From assembly GCA_001770355.1 (NCBI GenBank), contig MEQV01000218.1, positions 6,950 through 27,380 on the forward strand: DNA of 20,431 nt, written 5' to 3'. The translations under genes and the position numbers were made by a program. This DNA comes from Betaproteobacteria bacterium RIFCSPLOWO2_02_FULL_62_17 (GTDB lineage: Bacteria > Pseudomonadota > Gammaproteobacteria > Burkholderiales > SG8-39). Of this stretch, positions 1-7,765 are shown piece after piece (within the stretch, counting starts at the first letter, position 1; each line of letters opens with the position of its first letter). The notes beneath the pieces were generated by a model that saw nothing but the letters and a program-made list of their open reading frames with translations, did not search any database and had not been told where the DNA came from.

Positions 1-101
1 TAACGGCTTAAATAATGCAGCATAGCCTGCGTAGAATCGAATTTGGGCGGCGCCATTTGTCGAAGCAGTTGCTGACGGATCTCGGGGGAGATCAGCGCCA
101 T
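1..101 (-). CDS. Unknown protein, N-terminal part only (runs off the left edge)
   Basis: An open frame on the minus strand begins with ATG at 101-99 and stays open for 33 codons to the window edge. It begins MALISPEIRQQLLRQM and has no motif that I can assign to a family. No convincing Shine-Dalgarno sequence precedes the ATG, and the DNA just upstream, from about 104, is already part of a methyltransferase fragment on the other strand. If this is a real gene, its promoter region has been replaced. Over so short a stretch an open frame may also be chance. The sequence to the left of the window would decide. Confidence 0.3.
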   Translation of the reverse strand, partial: MALISPEIRQQLLRQMAPPKFDSTQAMLHYLSR

Positions 102-103
102 TC

Positions 104-366
104 TCGAGGACGCAGGCAGGCGTTGCCGATCGCATCCGGTTCTTCAACCAGGACTTGTTCGATGCCGAGCTGCGCGAGGCCGACGTGGTGATGCTGTTCC
201 TGTGGCCCGAGGTGAACCTGAGCTTCGCCCGAGGCTGCAGCGCGAGCTCAAGCGCGGCGCGCGCGTGGTGTCGCACTGGCATGACATGGGCGACTGGAAG
301 CCGGACCGGACTGTGCGCATCACCGCCCGCGGCCGGGAGCGTCCGGTTTATCTCTGGACGCTGCCT
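104..366 (+). pseudogene. Fragment of a class I SAM-dependent methyltransferase, frameshifted
   Basis: Two plus-strand frames together encode the C-terminal half of a class I methyltransferase. The first (about 104-220) reads AGVADRIRFFNQDLF and then DVVMLFLWPEVNL. The second (about 222-366) continues LRPRLQRELKRGARVVSHW, then DMGDWKPD and RPVYLWTLP. They join if one A is restored near position 221, so that CTGAGCTT becomes CTGAAGCTT (Leu-Lys-Leu). The SAM-binding glycine-rich half is absent, and the homology ends about 20 bases before the stop codon of the facing Moco gene. The fragment is therefore truncated at both ends and frameshifted. Family recognition rests on the PEVNLxLRPRL and VVSHxxDMGDWxPD blocks, remembered from related bacterial methyltransferases. 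The methyl acceptor is unknown. Confidence 0.6.
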
Positions 367-385
367 GGATTGCTATTTCGTGGCA

Positions 386-2686
386 TCACCGCTGCAGCGC
401 CCGCCACAGGCGCTCCGGCGTCGCGGGCAGATCGAACGCGCTTACGCCCGCCGAGCGCAGCGCGTCCATCACCGCGCTCATGCACGCCGCGAGACCTCCC
501 GTGGTGCCCACTTCGCCTGCGCCCTTGGCGCCGAGCGCGTTGTTGGGGCTGGGGATCGAGAGATCGATCAGCCGGAATTCGCGCACCAGGTCCGCGCGCG
601 GCATGGGATAGTCCATGAACGAGCCGGTGAGCAGCTGGCCGGTGTCCGCGTCGTACAGGCAGCGCTCGCCGAACACGTGCCCGGCGCTTTGCACCACGCC
701 GCCCGTGATCTGGCCCTCGGCGAGCGTGAGGTTGAGCGCGTGGCCGAGGTCGTCCACCGCGGTGTAGGCGACGATGTGCGCGTCGCCGGTTTCCGGGTCC
801 AGCTCGACTTCGCACACGTGCGCGCCGCTCGGGAAGGATCGCAGCGGGCGTTGCTCGGCCACGGTGTCGAGCGGGTGCGCCGCAGCACCGCGGTGCCGGC
901 GCACCAGATCCGTGAGCGCGATGGAGCGGTCGGTGCCTTTGATTACGTAGCGGCCGTCGCGGAATTCGAGATCCGAGCGCGGCGCTTCGAGCGCGTCGGC
1001 GGCGAGATCGAGACCTTTGCGGATCACCTCGTCGGCTGCGACCTGGAATGCGCTGCCCTGCGACTGTGCGGTGCGCGAGCCGATCGAGCCCGCGCCCATC
1101 AGAGCGGGGCCGTCGGGGTCGCCTGCGCGCAGCACGATCCCAGCCGGATCGATGCCCAGGCGCTCACCCACGAGTTCGGTGAACACGGTCTCGTGGCCCT
1201 GGCCGCTCGAGCCCGCCACCATGAACAACTCAAGCCGCGGCTCGCCGGGCGCATTGTTCACGAACCGCAGCGCCACCTCGTCCTTGGGTACTCCACCGCC
1301 GCCCGAGGGTTCGATGAACAGGGCGCAGCCGATGCCGCGCAGCCGGCCGCGCGCGGCCGCTTCGGCCCGGCGCGCGGGGAACTCGCCCCAGCGCGCCTGC
1401 GCTTCGGCCTCCTCGAGCAGCGCGTGGAAGTCGGCGCTGTCGAACACCGTGCCCGAGTGCGTCGTGTAGGGCATGGCCGCGCGCGGCAGCGCATTGCGGC
1501 GCCGCAGCTCGAGCGCATCGATGCCGAGCTGCGCCGCGGCCTCGTCCACCAGGCGCTCCACCACGTAGGCGGCCTCGGGCCGGCCGGCGCCGCGGAACGC
1601 CTCGGTAGGCGTGGTGTTGGTGATCACCTGCAGGTGGCGGCTGTACAAGGCCTCGACGCGGTAAGGCCCGGCGCCGATGGTCTTGTTGTTGTTGGTATTG
1701 GTGAACGCGCCCGCCTGGCACAGGTACGCCCCCGAGTCGGCGAGCCACTGCGTGCGCAGCGCCAGGAACCGCCCGGAGCGCTCGAGCGCGAGCTCGCCGG
1801 TGAGCCGCACGGCGCGGCCGTGGCCGTCGTTGGTGAAGTCCTCGCTGCGGGTCGAAGCCCATCGCACCGGCCGCTCGAGCAGGCGCGCCGCGTGCAGCAG
1901 GATGGCGTATTCGTAATACGGCGAGACGCGCGCGCCGAAAGCGCCGCCCACGTCGACCCACTCCACGCGCACGCGCGAGGCTTCGACGCCCAGCATGCCG
2001 GCGAGCGCATCGCGCACCATGAACGCGCCCTGGTGCGGGCAGCGGATGACGTAGCGCCCGGCGGTTGCATCCCAGCTCGCGAGCACCGCTCGCGGCTCCA
2101 TCGGGCTCGGCGCGAGGCGCGGGCTGTCCATGACGACGCGCACCACGCGCTCGGCGCGCGCGAACGCCTCGGCGGTCCTCGCCTCGTCGCCGTATTCGAA
2201 ATCGAAGCACACGTTGCCCGGGATGCCCTCATGAATCTGCAGCGCATAGTCCTGGAGCGCGCGCTCCACGCCGATCACCGCCGGCAAGTCCTGGTAGTCG
2301 ACCTCGATCAGCTCGGCGGCGTCCATCGCAGTCGGCACCGAATCGGCGATCACCAGCGCCACCGCTTCGCCGAGGTAGCGCACGCGCTCGAGCGCGAGCG
2401 GCAGGCGCTCGGGTACGCGGATTTTCATCCCGCCGCGGCCCGGATGGGCGACGAGCGAGGGCAATGTGTGGAACCCGGCGCCGGCTATGTCCTGCCCGGT
2501 GAGCACCAGCCGCACGCCGGGCGCCGCCTTCGCGGCCGAAACTTCCAGCGCACCGATCACTGCGTGCGCGCGGTCGGCGCGCAGGAAACAGGCATGCAGC
2601 TCGCCCGGGAGCGTGCAGTCGCCGCTGTAGCGGCCCCGCCCGGTGAGGAGGCGGGCGTCTTCTTTCCTGCCTGTGAATGGTTTCAT
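386..2686 (-). CDS. Xanthine dehydrogenase/aldehyde oxidase-family molybdopterin-binding subunit
   Basis: This is the large, Moco-binding catalytic subunit of a molybdenum hydroxylase, 766 residues from the chosen start, close to the usual length. The start is ATG at 2686-2684 because the protein then opens MKPFTGRKEDARLLTGRGRY, the normal family N-terminus; an upstream in-frame start would add 26 residues without similarity. The a/b-hammerhead domain comes first, followed by the Moco-binding domains with VDVGGAFGAR (about 245-253), AFRGAGRPEA, SSGQGHETVFTELV and GAKGAGEVGTT, whose Glu (about 725) matches the catalytic Glu of the family. AFRGAGR is one residue from the AYRGAGR of so-called form II CoxL proteins and differs from the AYRCSFR of true CO dehydrogenase, so oxidation of an aldehyde, N-heterocycle or aromatic substrate is likelier than CO. 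Genes for the 2Fe-2S and FAD subunits are not visible nearby. The gene diverges from the Rieske operon. Confidence 0.9.
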   Translation of the reverse strand: MKPFTGRKEDARLLTGRGRYSGDCTLPGELHACFLRADRAHAVIGALEVSAAKAAPGVRLVLTGQDIAGAGFHTLPSLVAHPGRGGMKIRVPERLPLALERVRYLGEAVALVIADSVPTAMDAAELIEVDYQDLPAVIGVERALQDYALQIHEGIPGNVCFDFEYGDEARTAEAFARAERVVRVVMDSPRLAPSPMEPRAVLASWDATAGRYVIRCPHQGAFMVRDALAGMLGVEASRVRVEWVDVGGAFGARVSPYYEYAILLHAARLLERPVRWASTRSEDFTNDGHGRAVRLTGELALERSGRFLALRTQWLADSGAYLCQAGAFTNTNNNKTIGAGPYRVEALYSRHLQVITNTTPTEAFRGAGRPEAAYVVERLVDEAAAQLGIDALELRRRNALPRAAMPYTTHSGTVFDSADFHALLEEAEAQARWGEFPARRAEAAARGRLRGIGCALFIEPSGGGGVPKDEVALRFVNNAPGEPRLELFMVAGSSGQGHETVFTELVGERLGIDPAGIVLRAGDPDGPALMGAGSIGSRTAQSQGSAFQVAADEVIRKGLDLAADALEAPRSDLEFRDGRYVIKGTDRSIALTDLVRRHRGAAAHPLDTVAEQRPLRSFPSGAHVCEVELDPETGDAHIVAYTAVDDLGHALNLTLAEGQITGGVVQSAGHVFGERCLYDADTGQLLTGSFMDYPMPRADLVREFRLIDLSIPSPNNALGAKGAGEVGTTGGLAACMSAVMDALRSAGVSAFDLPATPERLWRALQR

Positions 2687-2868
2687 AGTATGCAAAGCCG
2701 GGGAGCCCGGAGAGCGCACGGATGGTAGTGCATTTGCCGCGCGCGTGGCAAGAACGTTAACCAAAACTTAACGAAAACTAATTAAATATTAATGTCTAAT
2801 TTGTTAGTGCGCGACTATGATCGTGAGCTATCGGCCTTCGGCGTAGCCGTTTTCCGAGAGGAGTGAGC
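2687..2868. promoter_or_regulatory. AT-rich divergent promoter region with phased repeats
   Basis: This stretch lies between the divergent Moco gene and the Rieske operon, and its middle (about 2750-2810) is far richer in A and T than anything nearby. It holds GTTAAC at 2756-2761, two AAAACT direct repeats at 2763-2768 and 2774-2779 spaced 11 bases apart (one helical turn), and a perfect inverted repeat ATTAA-ATA-TTAAT at 2781-2793. TATGAT at 2816-2821 is a possible -10 box for the Rieske operon, but no good -35 box lies 16-18 bases upstream of it. The arrangement suits a transcription factor controlling both directions, but no regulator gene is present in the window to support a specific family. 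Confidence 0.5.
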
Positions 2869-3948
2869 ATGCTTCCCGTCAATCGAGTCCCTCGCGACAA
2901 CTGGTATGTTGCGGCCTTCAGTGCCGAGGTAAGCACTGTGCCACTGGCACGGACGATATGCGGCGACGCGGTCGCGCTCTTTCGGACCGCCGCGGGACGC
3001 CTCGCCGCGGTGGAAGACAGATGCATACATCGCGGCATGCCGCTTACGCATGGCGGACAATGCAGTGGCGAAATTATCAGGTGCCCGTACCACGGGCTCG
3101 AGTTCGATGCGGAGGGCAACTGTGTCAAGATACCCGGCCAAGACCGTATTCCTGCCCAAGCCAAGCTGATCACCTATCCCATCATCGAGCAGGATGAGCT
3201 GATCTGGATCTGGATGGGGGATCGTCTTAAGGCCGCGGGCACGGTACCACCCGAACATCCGGCGCACCGCGATGCACGCTGGGCTCGCGCGAGCACAATT
3301 TTCTTGCACATCGAGGCCGATTGGCAACTGGTGAACGACAATTTGCTCGATCTCACTCACCTTCCGTTCGTTCACGCGCGCACCATAGGCTCCGATGCCG
3401 TGTCGCATACCGCAAATGCGAACGTGGAGACCCGCCGGATTGAACGCCGCATCGAATACAACATCCACATGCCGGACGTCGATCCGCCGCCCATGTACCG
3501 TCAGGCATTTCCCTTCACGGGAAAGATCGATCGCTGGCAGGAAATGGTATTTGTGCCTGGCGTCTTCCGTTTGTGGACAGGCGGAATGGATGCAGGTACG
3601 GGAGCGCTGGACGGTAAGCGCGATGGAGGCGTGCAGTTCAAGACGCTGCACGCGATCACGCCTTCCACGGCGACGTCTTGCTACTACCACTTCACTCGCT
3701 CCATCAACTTTGGACTTGAAGACAGCGATCTGCATAGACGACTCCACGAGGCCAGCGTCATGACGGTCGAAATGGAGGACAAGCACGTTATCGAAGCAGT
3801 GCAGCAGCGCAGTCTGCAGTATCCCGACAGGCCCTTTATTGACACGCGGTGGGACGTGGGCCCGAGGCATGCTCGTCGCATCGTGGAGGAGATGGTGGAG
3901 GAGGAGGAGATGCAATCCAATTCCTCGCGGCCAATGACAAGCGTGTAG
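2869..3948 (+). CDS. Rieske non-heme iron aromatic oxygenase, VanA-like (probable O-demethylase)
   Basis: This is a 359-residue oxygenase component of a Rieske ring-hydroxylating or O-demethylating dioxygenase, soluble and cytoplasmic. The Rieske [2Fe-2S] site is C52-x-H54 and C72-x2-H75 (CIHRGMPLTHGG, then CPYHG). The mononuclear iron site shows NDNLLDLTHLPFVHA with H164 and H169 as ligands, and the third ligand is probably D304 in MEDKHVIEA. That layout and length match vanillate O-demethylase oxygenase (VanA) and relatives better than two-subunit benzoate-type dioxygenases. ATG 2869 is chosen because GAGAGGAG at 2856-2863 sits five bases before it; a GTG at 2863 overlaps that ribosome site. 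It heads the operon 2869-11788. The family needs a ferredoxin reductase (VanB type), and none is visible here. The substrate is not predictable. Confidence 0.9.
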   Translation: MLPVNRVPRDNWYVAAFSAEVSTVPLARTICGDAVALFRTAAGRLAAVEDRCIHRGMPLTHGGQCSGEIIRCPYHGLEFDAEGNCVKIPGQDRIPAQAKLITYPIIEQDELIWIWMGDRLKAAGTVPPEHPAHRDARWARASTIFLHIEADWQLVNDNLLDLTHLPFVHARTIGSDAVSHTANANVETRRIERRIEYNIHMPDVDPPPMYRQAFPFTGKIDRWQEMVFVPGVFRLWTGGMDAGTGALDGKRDGGVQFKTLHAITPSTATSCYYHFTRSINFGLEDSDLHRRLHEASVMTVEMEDKHVIEAVQQRSLQYPDRPFIDTRWDVGPRHARRIVEEMVEEEEMQSNSSRPMTSV

Positions 3949-3993
3949 GGCGACATCCCATTCGAGTGCCACAACGAAAATCAGGAGACAACC

Positions 3994-4947
3994 ATGAAGA
4001 TCATTGCAGTCTTGTTTGCCGTTCTAGCAGCAGCCGGGGTGGCGCACGCCCAGCAGTGGCCGGCGAAGCCTGTGCGCATCATTCTTTCCAACGGCTCCGG
4101 GTCATTGCCCGACGTATTGATGCGCATGGTGGCAGAGCGTCTTGGAAACTCGCTGGGACAGTCTTTTCTCATAGTGAACCGGACTGGCGGCAATGCGATC
4201 GTCGGCGCTGAAGCGGCCGCGAAAGCTGCACCGGACGGCTATACATACTACGTATCGAGCCCGGAAACGCATGCAATGAATGTGTTCCAGTTCAAGTCGC
4301 TTCCTTATGATCCGGATCGCGATTTCACGGCGGTCGCCAACATAGGCAGCGCTCCGTTCGTTGTCGCCGTGCATCCAGACGTACCCGCAAAGACGTACCC
4401 CGAATTCATCGCATATGCGAAGAAGACGGGTCGTGCGTCGATGGGCGTGGGCGTGGGAATGAGCGACGTGCTGGCTCAGTGGATGAACGTCGTGACCGGC
4501 ACGCATGTGCTGCCGGTCAGATACAAGTCCGCCCCGCTGGCGGGGCAAGACGCTGCGGGAGGCCAGGTTACGGCGGCGATCGTTTCACTGGGTTCCATAG
4601 CGCCACTTGTCAAGGCAGGAAAGCTTCGCATCATCGCGGTCACCTCGAGCAACCGCTTCCCGCCCCTTCCCGACATGCCGCGCCTGGCGGACGCGTACCC
4701 CGATCTCATCATGGAAGGATGGATTTTCCTGGTCGCTCCGACTGGCACGCCGCCGTCCATCGTCCAACGTATGAACTCGGAAATCAATACTGCGCTTACG
4801 GAGCCAAAGATGGTCGAGCGGATGATGAGCGGTTATGGCTTCAGTACTCGAGAAGTAATGACCCCCGAAGTCCTGCAGGAACGCATAAAGGAAATGCGCG
4901 TGACATGGCAGAAAATTGCGCATGACATCAAGATGGAGGCACAGTAG
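3994..4947 (+). CDS. Bug-family (TctC-like) periplasmic solute-binding protein
   Basis: This 317-residue exported protein begins with a signal peptide (MKIIAVLFAVLAAAGVAHA, cleavage after AHA near residue 19). The mature start QQWPAKPVRII is typical of Bug proteins, the binding component of tripartite tricarboxylate transporters. Other family marks are GGNAIVGAEAAAKAAPDGYT, LPYDPDRDFTAVA and VAPTGTPPSIVQRMN. AGGAG at 3983-3987 precedes the ATG by six bases. The membrane partners TctA and TctB are not in the window, as is common for the many orphan Bug genes of betaproteobacteria. Its place directly after the Rieske gene and directly before the MetE-like gene suggests that it captures the operon's substrate, perhaps an aromatic or dicarboxylic acid, in the periplasm. 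This substrate assignment is inference. Confidence 0.92.
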   Translation: MKIIAVLFAVLAAAGVAHAQQWPAKPVRIILSNGSGSLPDVLMRMVAERLGNSLGQSFLIVNRTGGNAIVGAEAAAKAAPDGYTYYVSSPETHAMNVFQFKSLPYDPDRDFTAVANIGSAPFVVAVHPDVPAKTYPEFIAYAKKTGRASMGVGVGMSDVLAQWMNVVTGTHVLPVRYKSAPLAGQDAAGGQVTAAIVSLGSIAPLVKAGKLRIIAVTSSNRFPPLPDMPRLADAYPDLIMEGWIFLVAPTGTPPSIVQRMNSEINTALTEPKMVERMMSGYGFSTREVMTPEVLQERIKEMRVTWQKIAHDIKMEAQ

Positions 4948-5991
4948 ATGGCTCGGGGTGTGTACCTGGTGGGCAGCGTTCCGCTGCAGAATGCGGAAGA
5001 GGTTTTTCGAATGGTGTCTGCGCACGTAGGGCCGTTGCTGCATTGGCTGCCGGATGGAGAGACCGGGCTGCGCCTGCATTGGCTACCTTGGCTACATCCG
5101 ATTTTTGCACGGCACCCGCAACTTGAGGCGACCTCAGACACCTATGAGCGTGTGCACGAGAATATGCCGAACCCCCGCTACCGGACGCGTGCCGGCGTCA
5201 ACGTCGAGGACGTGCGCTTCGATGATCTGCCATTCGCCGCCATAGCCAGGGACTCCTATGCGCAGTTCTCTCGTCTAAAGCGAGAGGGAGTCATTCCGTC
5301 CCGAGTCAAGTTTCAGGTATGTCTTGCAGGAATCAGTTCGGTGATGCGGCGGTTCATCGTTGAGGAGCAGCAGGGCGCAATGGCGCAGAGATACGAGCAG
5401 GGATTGTTCGCGCAGATCGCGCATATGGCGGATTCCATCCCAGCACACGAACTGGCGATACAGTGGGACGTCGCTTCTGCAGTTTTTCACTATATCGAGG
5501 CTGGCGAGCCTACGCGCTTCGGTCGCACTTCAGCCGAAATGCTGGAGTACTTCACCGACCTGCATGCGCGGCTTGGCAATGCAGTGCCTAAGGGCATTGA
5601 CCTTTTGTTTCATCTTTGCTACGGCGACGCGGGCCACCGTCATACGATAGAACCCGCCAGCACGAGGTGGTTGGTTGAGTTCGCGAATCGTCTTTCGGCA
5701 AAAGTAGACCGCGGCATTCAGGCGATCCATATGCCGGTGCCACGCGACCGCTTCGATGATGCCTACTACGAGCCACTCAGTGGACTTGAGTTGAATGGAG
5801 AAGAAAAGCTGGCTTTGGGGCTCGTTCATTACAGCGACGGCATCGAAGGGACTCGCCGGCGCATGATGGCGGCTGACAAGTACGCGCGGGACTACATGAT
5901 CGGTACGGAATGCGGCTTCGGCAGGCGTGCGCCCGCCATCGTTCCGCAACTGCTGGACATTCATGTCGCCGCTGCCGGCCTAGAACGGTAA
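4948..5991 (+). CDS. MetE C-terminal-domain-like (UroD/MetE fold) zinc methyltransferase, stand-alone
   Basis: This 347-residue protein is about the size of the catalytic C-terminal half of cobalamin-independent methionine synthase (MetE). HLCYGD places H222 and C224 like the MetE zinc ligands His-x-Cys, and GTECGFGRR places C322 like the last MetE zinc cysteine. The usual third ligand, a Glu, is not obvious; H261 lies in roughly the right strand and might substitute, which is a guess. The N-terminus (VYLVGSVPLQ, LPDGETG) also resembles MetE-like barrels. The ATG directly follows the TAG of the binding-protein gene; GGAGG at 4935-4939, inside that gene, serves as ribosome site, so the two are translationally linked. 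The N-terminal folate-binding half of MetE is absent, so the methyl donor is probably not methyltetrahydrofolate bound in MetE fashion. Methyl transfer from or to an aromatic or thiol compound is possible but unproven. Confidence 0.75.
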   Translation: MARGVYLVGSVPLQNAEEVFRMVSAHVGPLLHWLPDGETGLRLHWLPWLHPIFARHPQLEATSDTYERVHENMPNPRYRTRAGVNVEDVRFDDLPFAAIARDSYAQFSRLKREGVIPSRVKFQVCLAGISSVMRRFIVEEQQGAMAQRYEQGLFAQIAHMADSIPAHELAIQWDVASAVFHYIEAGEPTRFGRTSAEMLEYFTDLHARLGNAVPKGIDLLFHLCYGDAGHRHTIEPASTRWLVEFANRLSAKVDRGIQAIHMPVPRDRFDDAYYEPLSGLELNGEEKLALGLVHYSDGIEGTRRRMMAADKYARDYMIGTECGFGRRAPAIVPQLLDIHVAAAGLER

Positions 5992-6135
5992 CATGTGTAC
6001 GCGCCCATACGGATTTGACGTGGTGACGGCAGGCGACGCCCAAAAGCTGTTTGGGGTGTCGAAGTTAAGCCGAATTCGTTGCAGTCGCCGTTGACGCGGC
6101 CCCCCGCGTTGACTGGCTCATAACCGGAGGATGAC

Positions 6136-6900
6136 ATGATTGGACACAAGCTGATCGGAAACGGACCTCGTGGAGTGATCGTCTTTCACGGCTGGCTCGG
6201 CGACCACACTGTATTCGCTCCCATGTTTCCCTGCTTGGATAAGAATTCCTACACTTATGCGTTCATCGATCATCGGGGGTATGGGCTTTCGCGGGCGCTC
6301 GCGGGCAAACATACGGTCGAAGAGATGGCGTCCGACGCCGCAGAGCTCGCGGCGTCTTTCGGGTGGAAGAAGTACAACCTGATCGGTCACTCTATGGGCG
6401 GCCTGCCGCTCCAACAGTTGATCGTGAATGGCAATGGGGCGGTGGAGGCTGCCTGCGCGCTCACGGCGGTGCCGGCATGCGGGATGCAATTGCCTGCAGA
6501 ACATAAGACTATGTTTGAAGCAGCCAGCGGCAGTCCGGAGCATAAGCGCGGGATCATCGATTTCTCTACCGGGAGCAGATTGTCTGGGGCTTGGCTTGAT
6601 TGGATGACCCAGCAGTGCGTCTCGACCGTGACGGAGCCGGCGTTCGGGGACTACTTCAGAACTTTCGACCGGACGGATATTTCGGCAAGTGTCAAAGGCA
6701 ACAAAACGCCGATCCTGGTCGCCGTCGGCGAGATGGATCCTGCGGTCACCCCCGGCCTGATGCAGGATACATATATGTCCTGGTATCCGAACGCGAAGTT
6801 GGAAGTGATTCGCAACTGCGGACACTACCCGATGCAGGAAGCGCCGGTTTATCTCGCCACCATCATGGAGGCGTTCTTCGCGGAACACGCGTCCAGTTAG
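6136..6900 (+). CDS. Alpha/beta hydrolase
   Basis: This is a 254-residue single-domain alpha/beta-hydrolase. The nucleophile elbow is GHSMGG with S86; D201 in VGEMDPAVT and H230 in NCGHYPMQEAP complete the triad. The oxyanion segment is FHGWLGD (17-23). There is no signal peptide, so it should be cytoplasmic. GGAGG at 6126-6130 lies five bases before the ATG. The 144-base gap after the MetE-like gene contains a short hairpin (ACGCGG 6094-6099 with CCGCGT 6104-6109) just before the ribosome site, which could modulate translation or be chance. In the operon it could hydrolyse an ester, a lactone or a C-C bond of a ring-cleavage product. The family is too broad to choose among esterase, lactonase and C-C hydrolase. 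Confidence 0.88.
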   Translation: MIGHKLIGNGPRGVIVFHGWLGDHTVFAPMFPCLDKNSYTYAFIDHRGYGLSRALAGKHTVEEMASDAAELAASFGWKKYNLIGHSMGGLPLQQLIVNGNGAVEAACALTAVPACGMQLPAEHKTMFEAASGSPEHKRGIIDFSTGSRLSGAWLDWMTQQCVSTVTEPAFGDYFRTFDRTDISASVKGNKTPILVAVGEMDPAVTPGLMQDTYMSWYPNAKLEVIRNCGHYPMQEAPVYLATIMEAFFAEHASS

Positions 6901-7004
6901 ATATCGAAGGGTAATGCACGAGCTCGTCGGGCGCGATCCGCTCTTCCTCGCCGCTCCCGTTCAATGACGTGGTGAATCGAAAGTCATAAGAAGGAAACAG
7001 AATC

Positions 7005-7745
7005 GTGGCTGACATAGAAATGAAGGCACAGGGTGCCGTTCTCTCGATCACGCTGAATCGGCCGGAGCTCGGCAACAGACTGAGCGATGAAATGGTTGCG
7101 GCTCTGGCCAAGATGATCGAGACGGCGGCGGATGGGACCAAGCTGATTGTCCTGCGCGGTGCGGGCAAGGATTTCTGCCTTGGGCGCGACCTCGCGGCCT
7201 ACGCGGCCTACGGCCACGACGCTCCGCTCCCTGAGGCGCTCGATTTGCGCCAGCGCAATGAAGTCATTTTTGACTGCTACAACGCGTTCCGTCGCTCGCA
7301 GGTGCCGGTTCTTGCCGTTGTGCAGGGAGGGGCGCTCGGGTTCGGCTGCGCCCTTGCGGCGGTCGCCGACGTCACGATCGCCGCGGACGATGCATCCTTC
7401 CAGTTTCCGGAAATGAGTCACCGCATACTGCCGGGAATGGCGATGTCGGCCGTTGTTGATCGGATGCCGGCGAAAGCGCTGATGTATATGTTCTATTCGA
7501 CGGCGCTCGTTGATGCCGCCACGGCCTTGACGTTTGGCCTGTTGAGCCAAGTTGCGCCCGCGCAGTCGCTGGAGAGCTCTGCGTCGAGGTTCATCGAGAC
7601 GGTCATCGCCACGCCCCGGGCGGCACTGGTTGCCGTGAAGGAATACGCGCGCGCAACACACAGAATGGACGTGCAATCGGCATCCGACTTCGCGCGAAAC
7701 CTGCACGCCACCATCAATACGTCCAGCGAAATGCGCCGCACGTGA
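7005..7745 (+). CDS. Enoyl-CoA hydratase/isomerase (crotonase) family protein
   Basis: This 246-residue crotonase has the two oxyanion-hole segments GKDFCLGRDL (54-63) and GGALGFGCAL (108-117). The start is GTG, preceded by AAGGAAA at 6991-6997. Of the two glutamates used by classical enoyl-CoA hydratase, the second is kept (E136 in FQFPEMSHRILPG), while the first falls on A116 in GCALAAVAD, where hydratases usually have Glu. Enzymes with one acid commonly act as isomerases, hydrolases or C-C lyases rather than standard hydratases, so the reaction is uncertain. The C-terminus with RAALVAVKEYAR is typical. It is followed almost immediately by the UbiD gene. No CoA ligase or transferase is visible nearby to make a CoA substrate. 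Confidence 0.9.
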   Translation: MADIEMKAQGAVLSITLNRPELGNRLSDEMVAALAKMIETAADGTKLIVLRGAGKDFCLGRDLAAYAAYGHDAPLPEALDLRQRNEVIFDCYNAFRRSQVPVLAVVQGGALGFGCALAAVADVTIAADDASFQFPEMSHRILPGMAMSAVVDRMPAKALMYMFYSTALVDAATALTFGLLSQVAPAQSLESSASRFIETVIATPRAALVAVKEYARATHRMDVQSASDFARNLHATINTSSEMRRT

Positions 7746-7765
7746 CGAGCGGCACGGAGAGTCCC

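Noticed and set aside
386..2686. Carbon monoxide dehydrogenase large subunit
   Set aside because: The active-site loop is AFRGAGR, without the AYRCSFR cysteine signature of form I CO dehydrogenase, and the CoxM and CoxS genes are absent.
155..2728. Very long plus-strand open frame (857 codons) opposite the first Moco gene
   Set aside because: It is the antisense shadow of a GC-rich gene. It is rich in Arg, Ala, His and Gly, has no family motif, and only its first 20 or so codons belong to the methyltransferase fragment.
2687..2764. Upstream in-frame start adding 26 residues to the first Moco subunit
   Set aside because: The extra residues do not look like the family, whose N-terminus matches the downstream ATG at 2686.
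2832..2849. Short hairpin CGGC...GCCG followed by TTTT before the Rieske gene
   Set aside because: There are only four base pairs with a ten-base loop, too weak for a terminator or attenuator.
6039..6055. Hairpin CCCAAA-loop-TTTGGG after the MetE-like gene
   Set aside because: Six pairs with no T run after it; it could be chance, and the downstream genes continue in the same direction.
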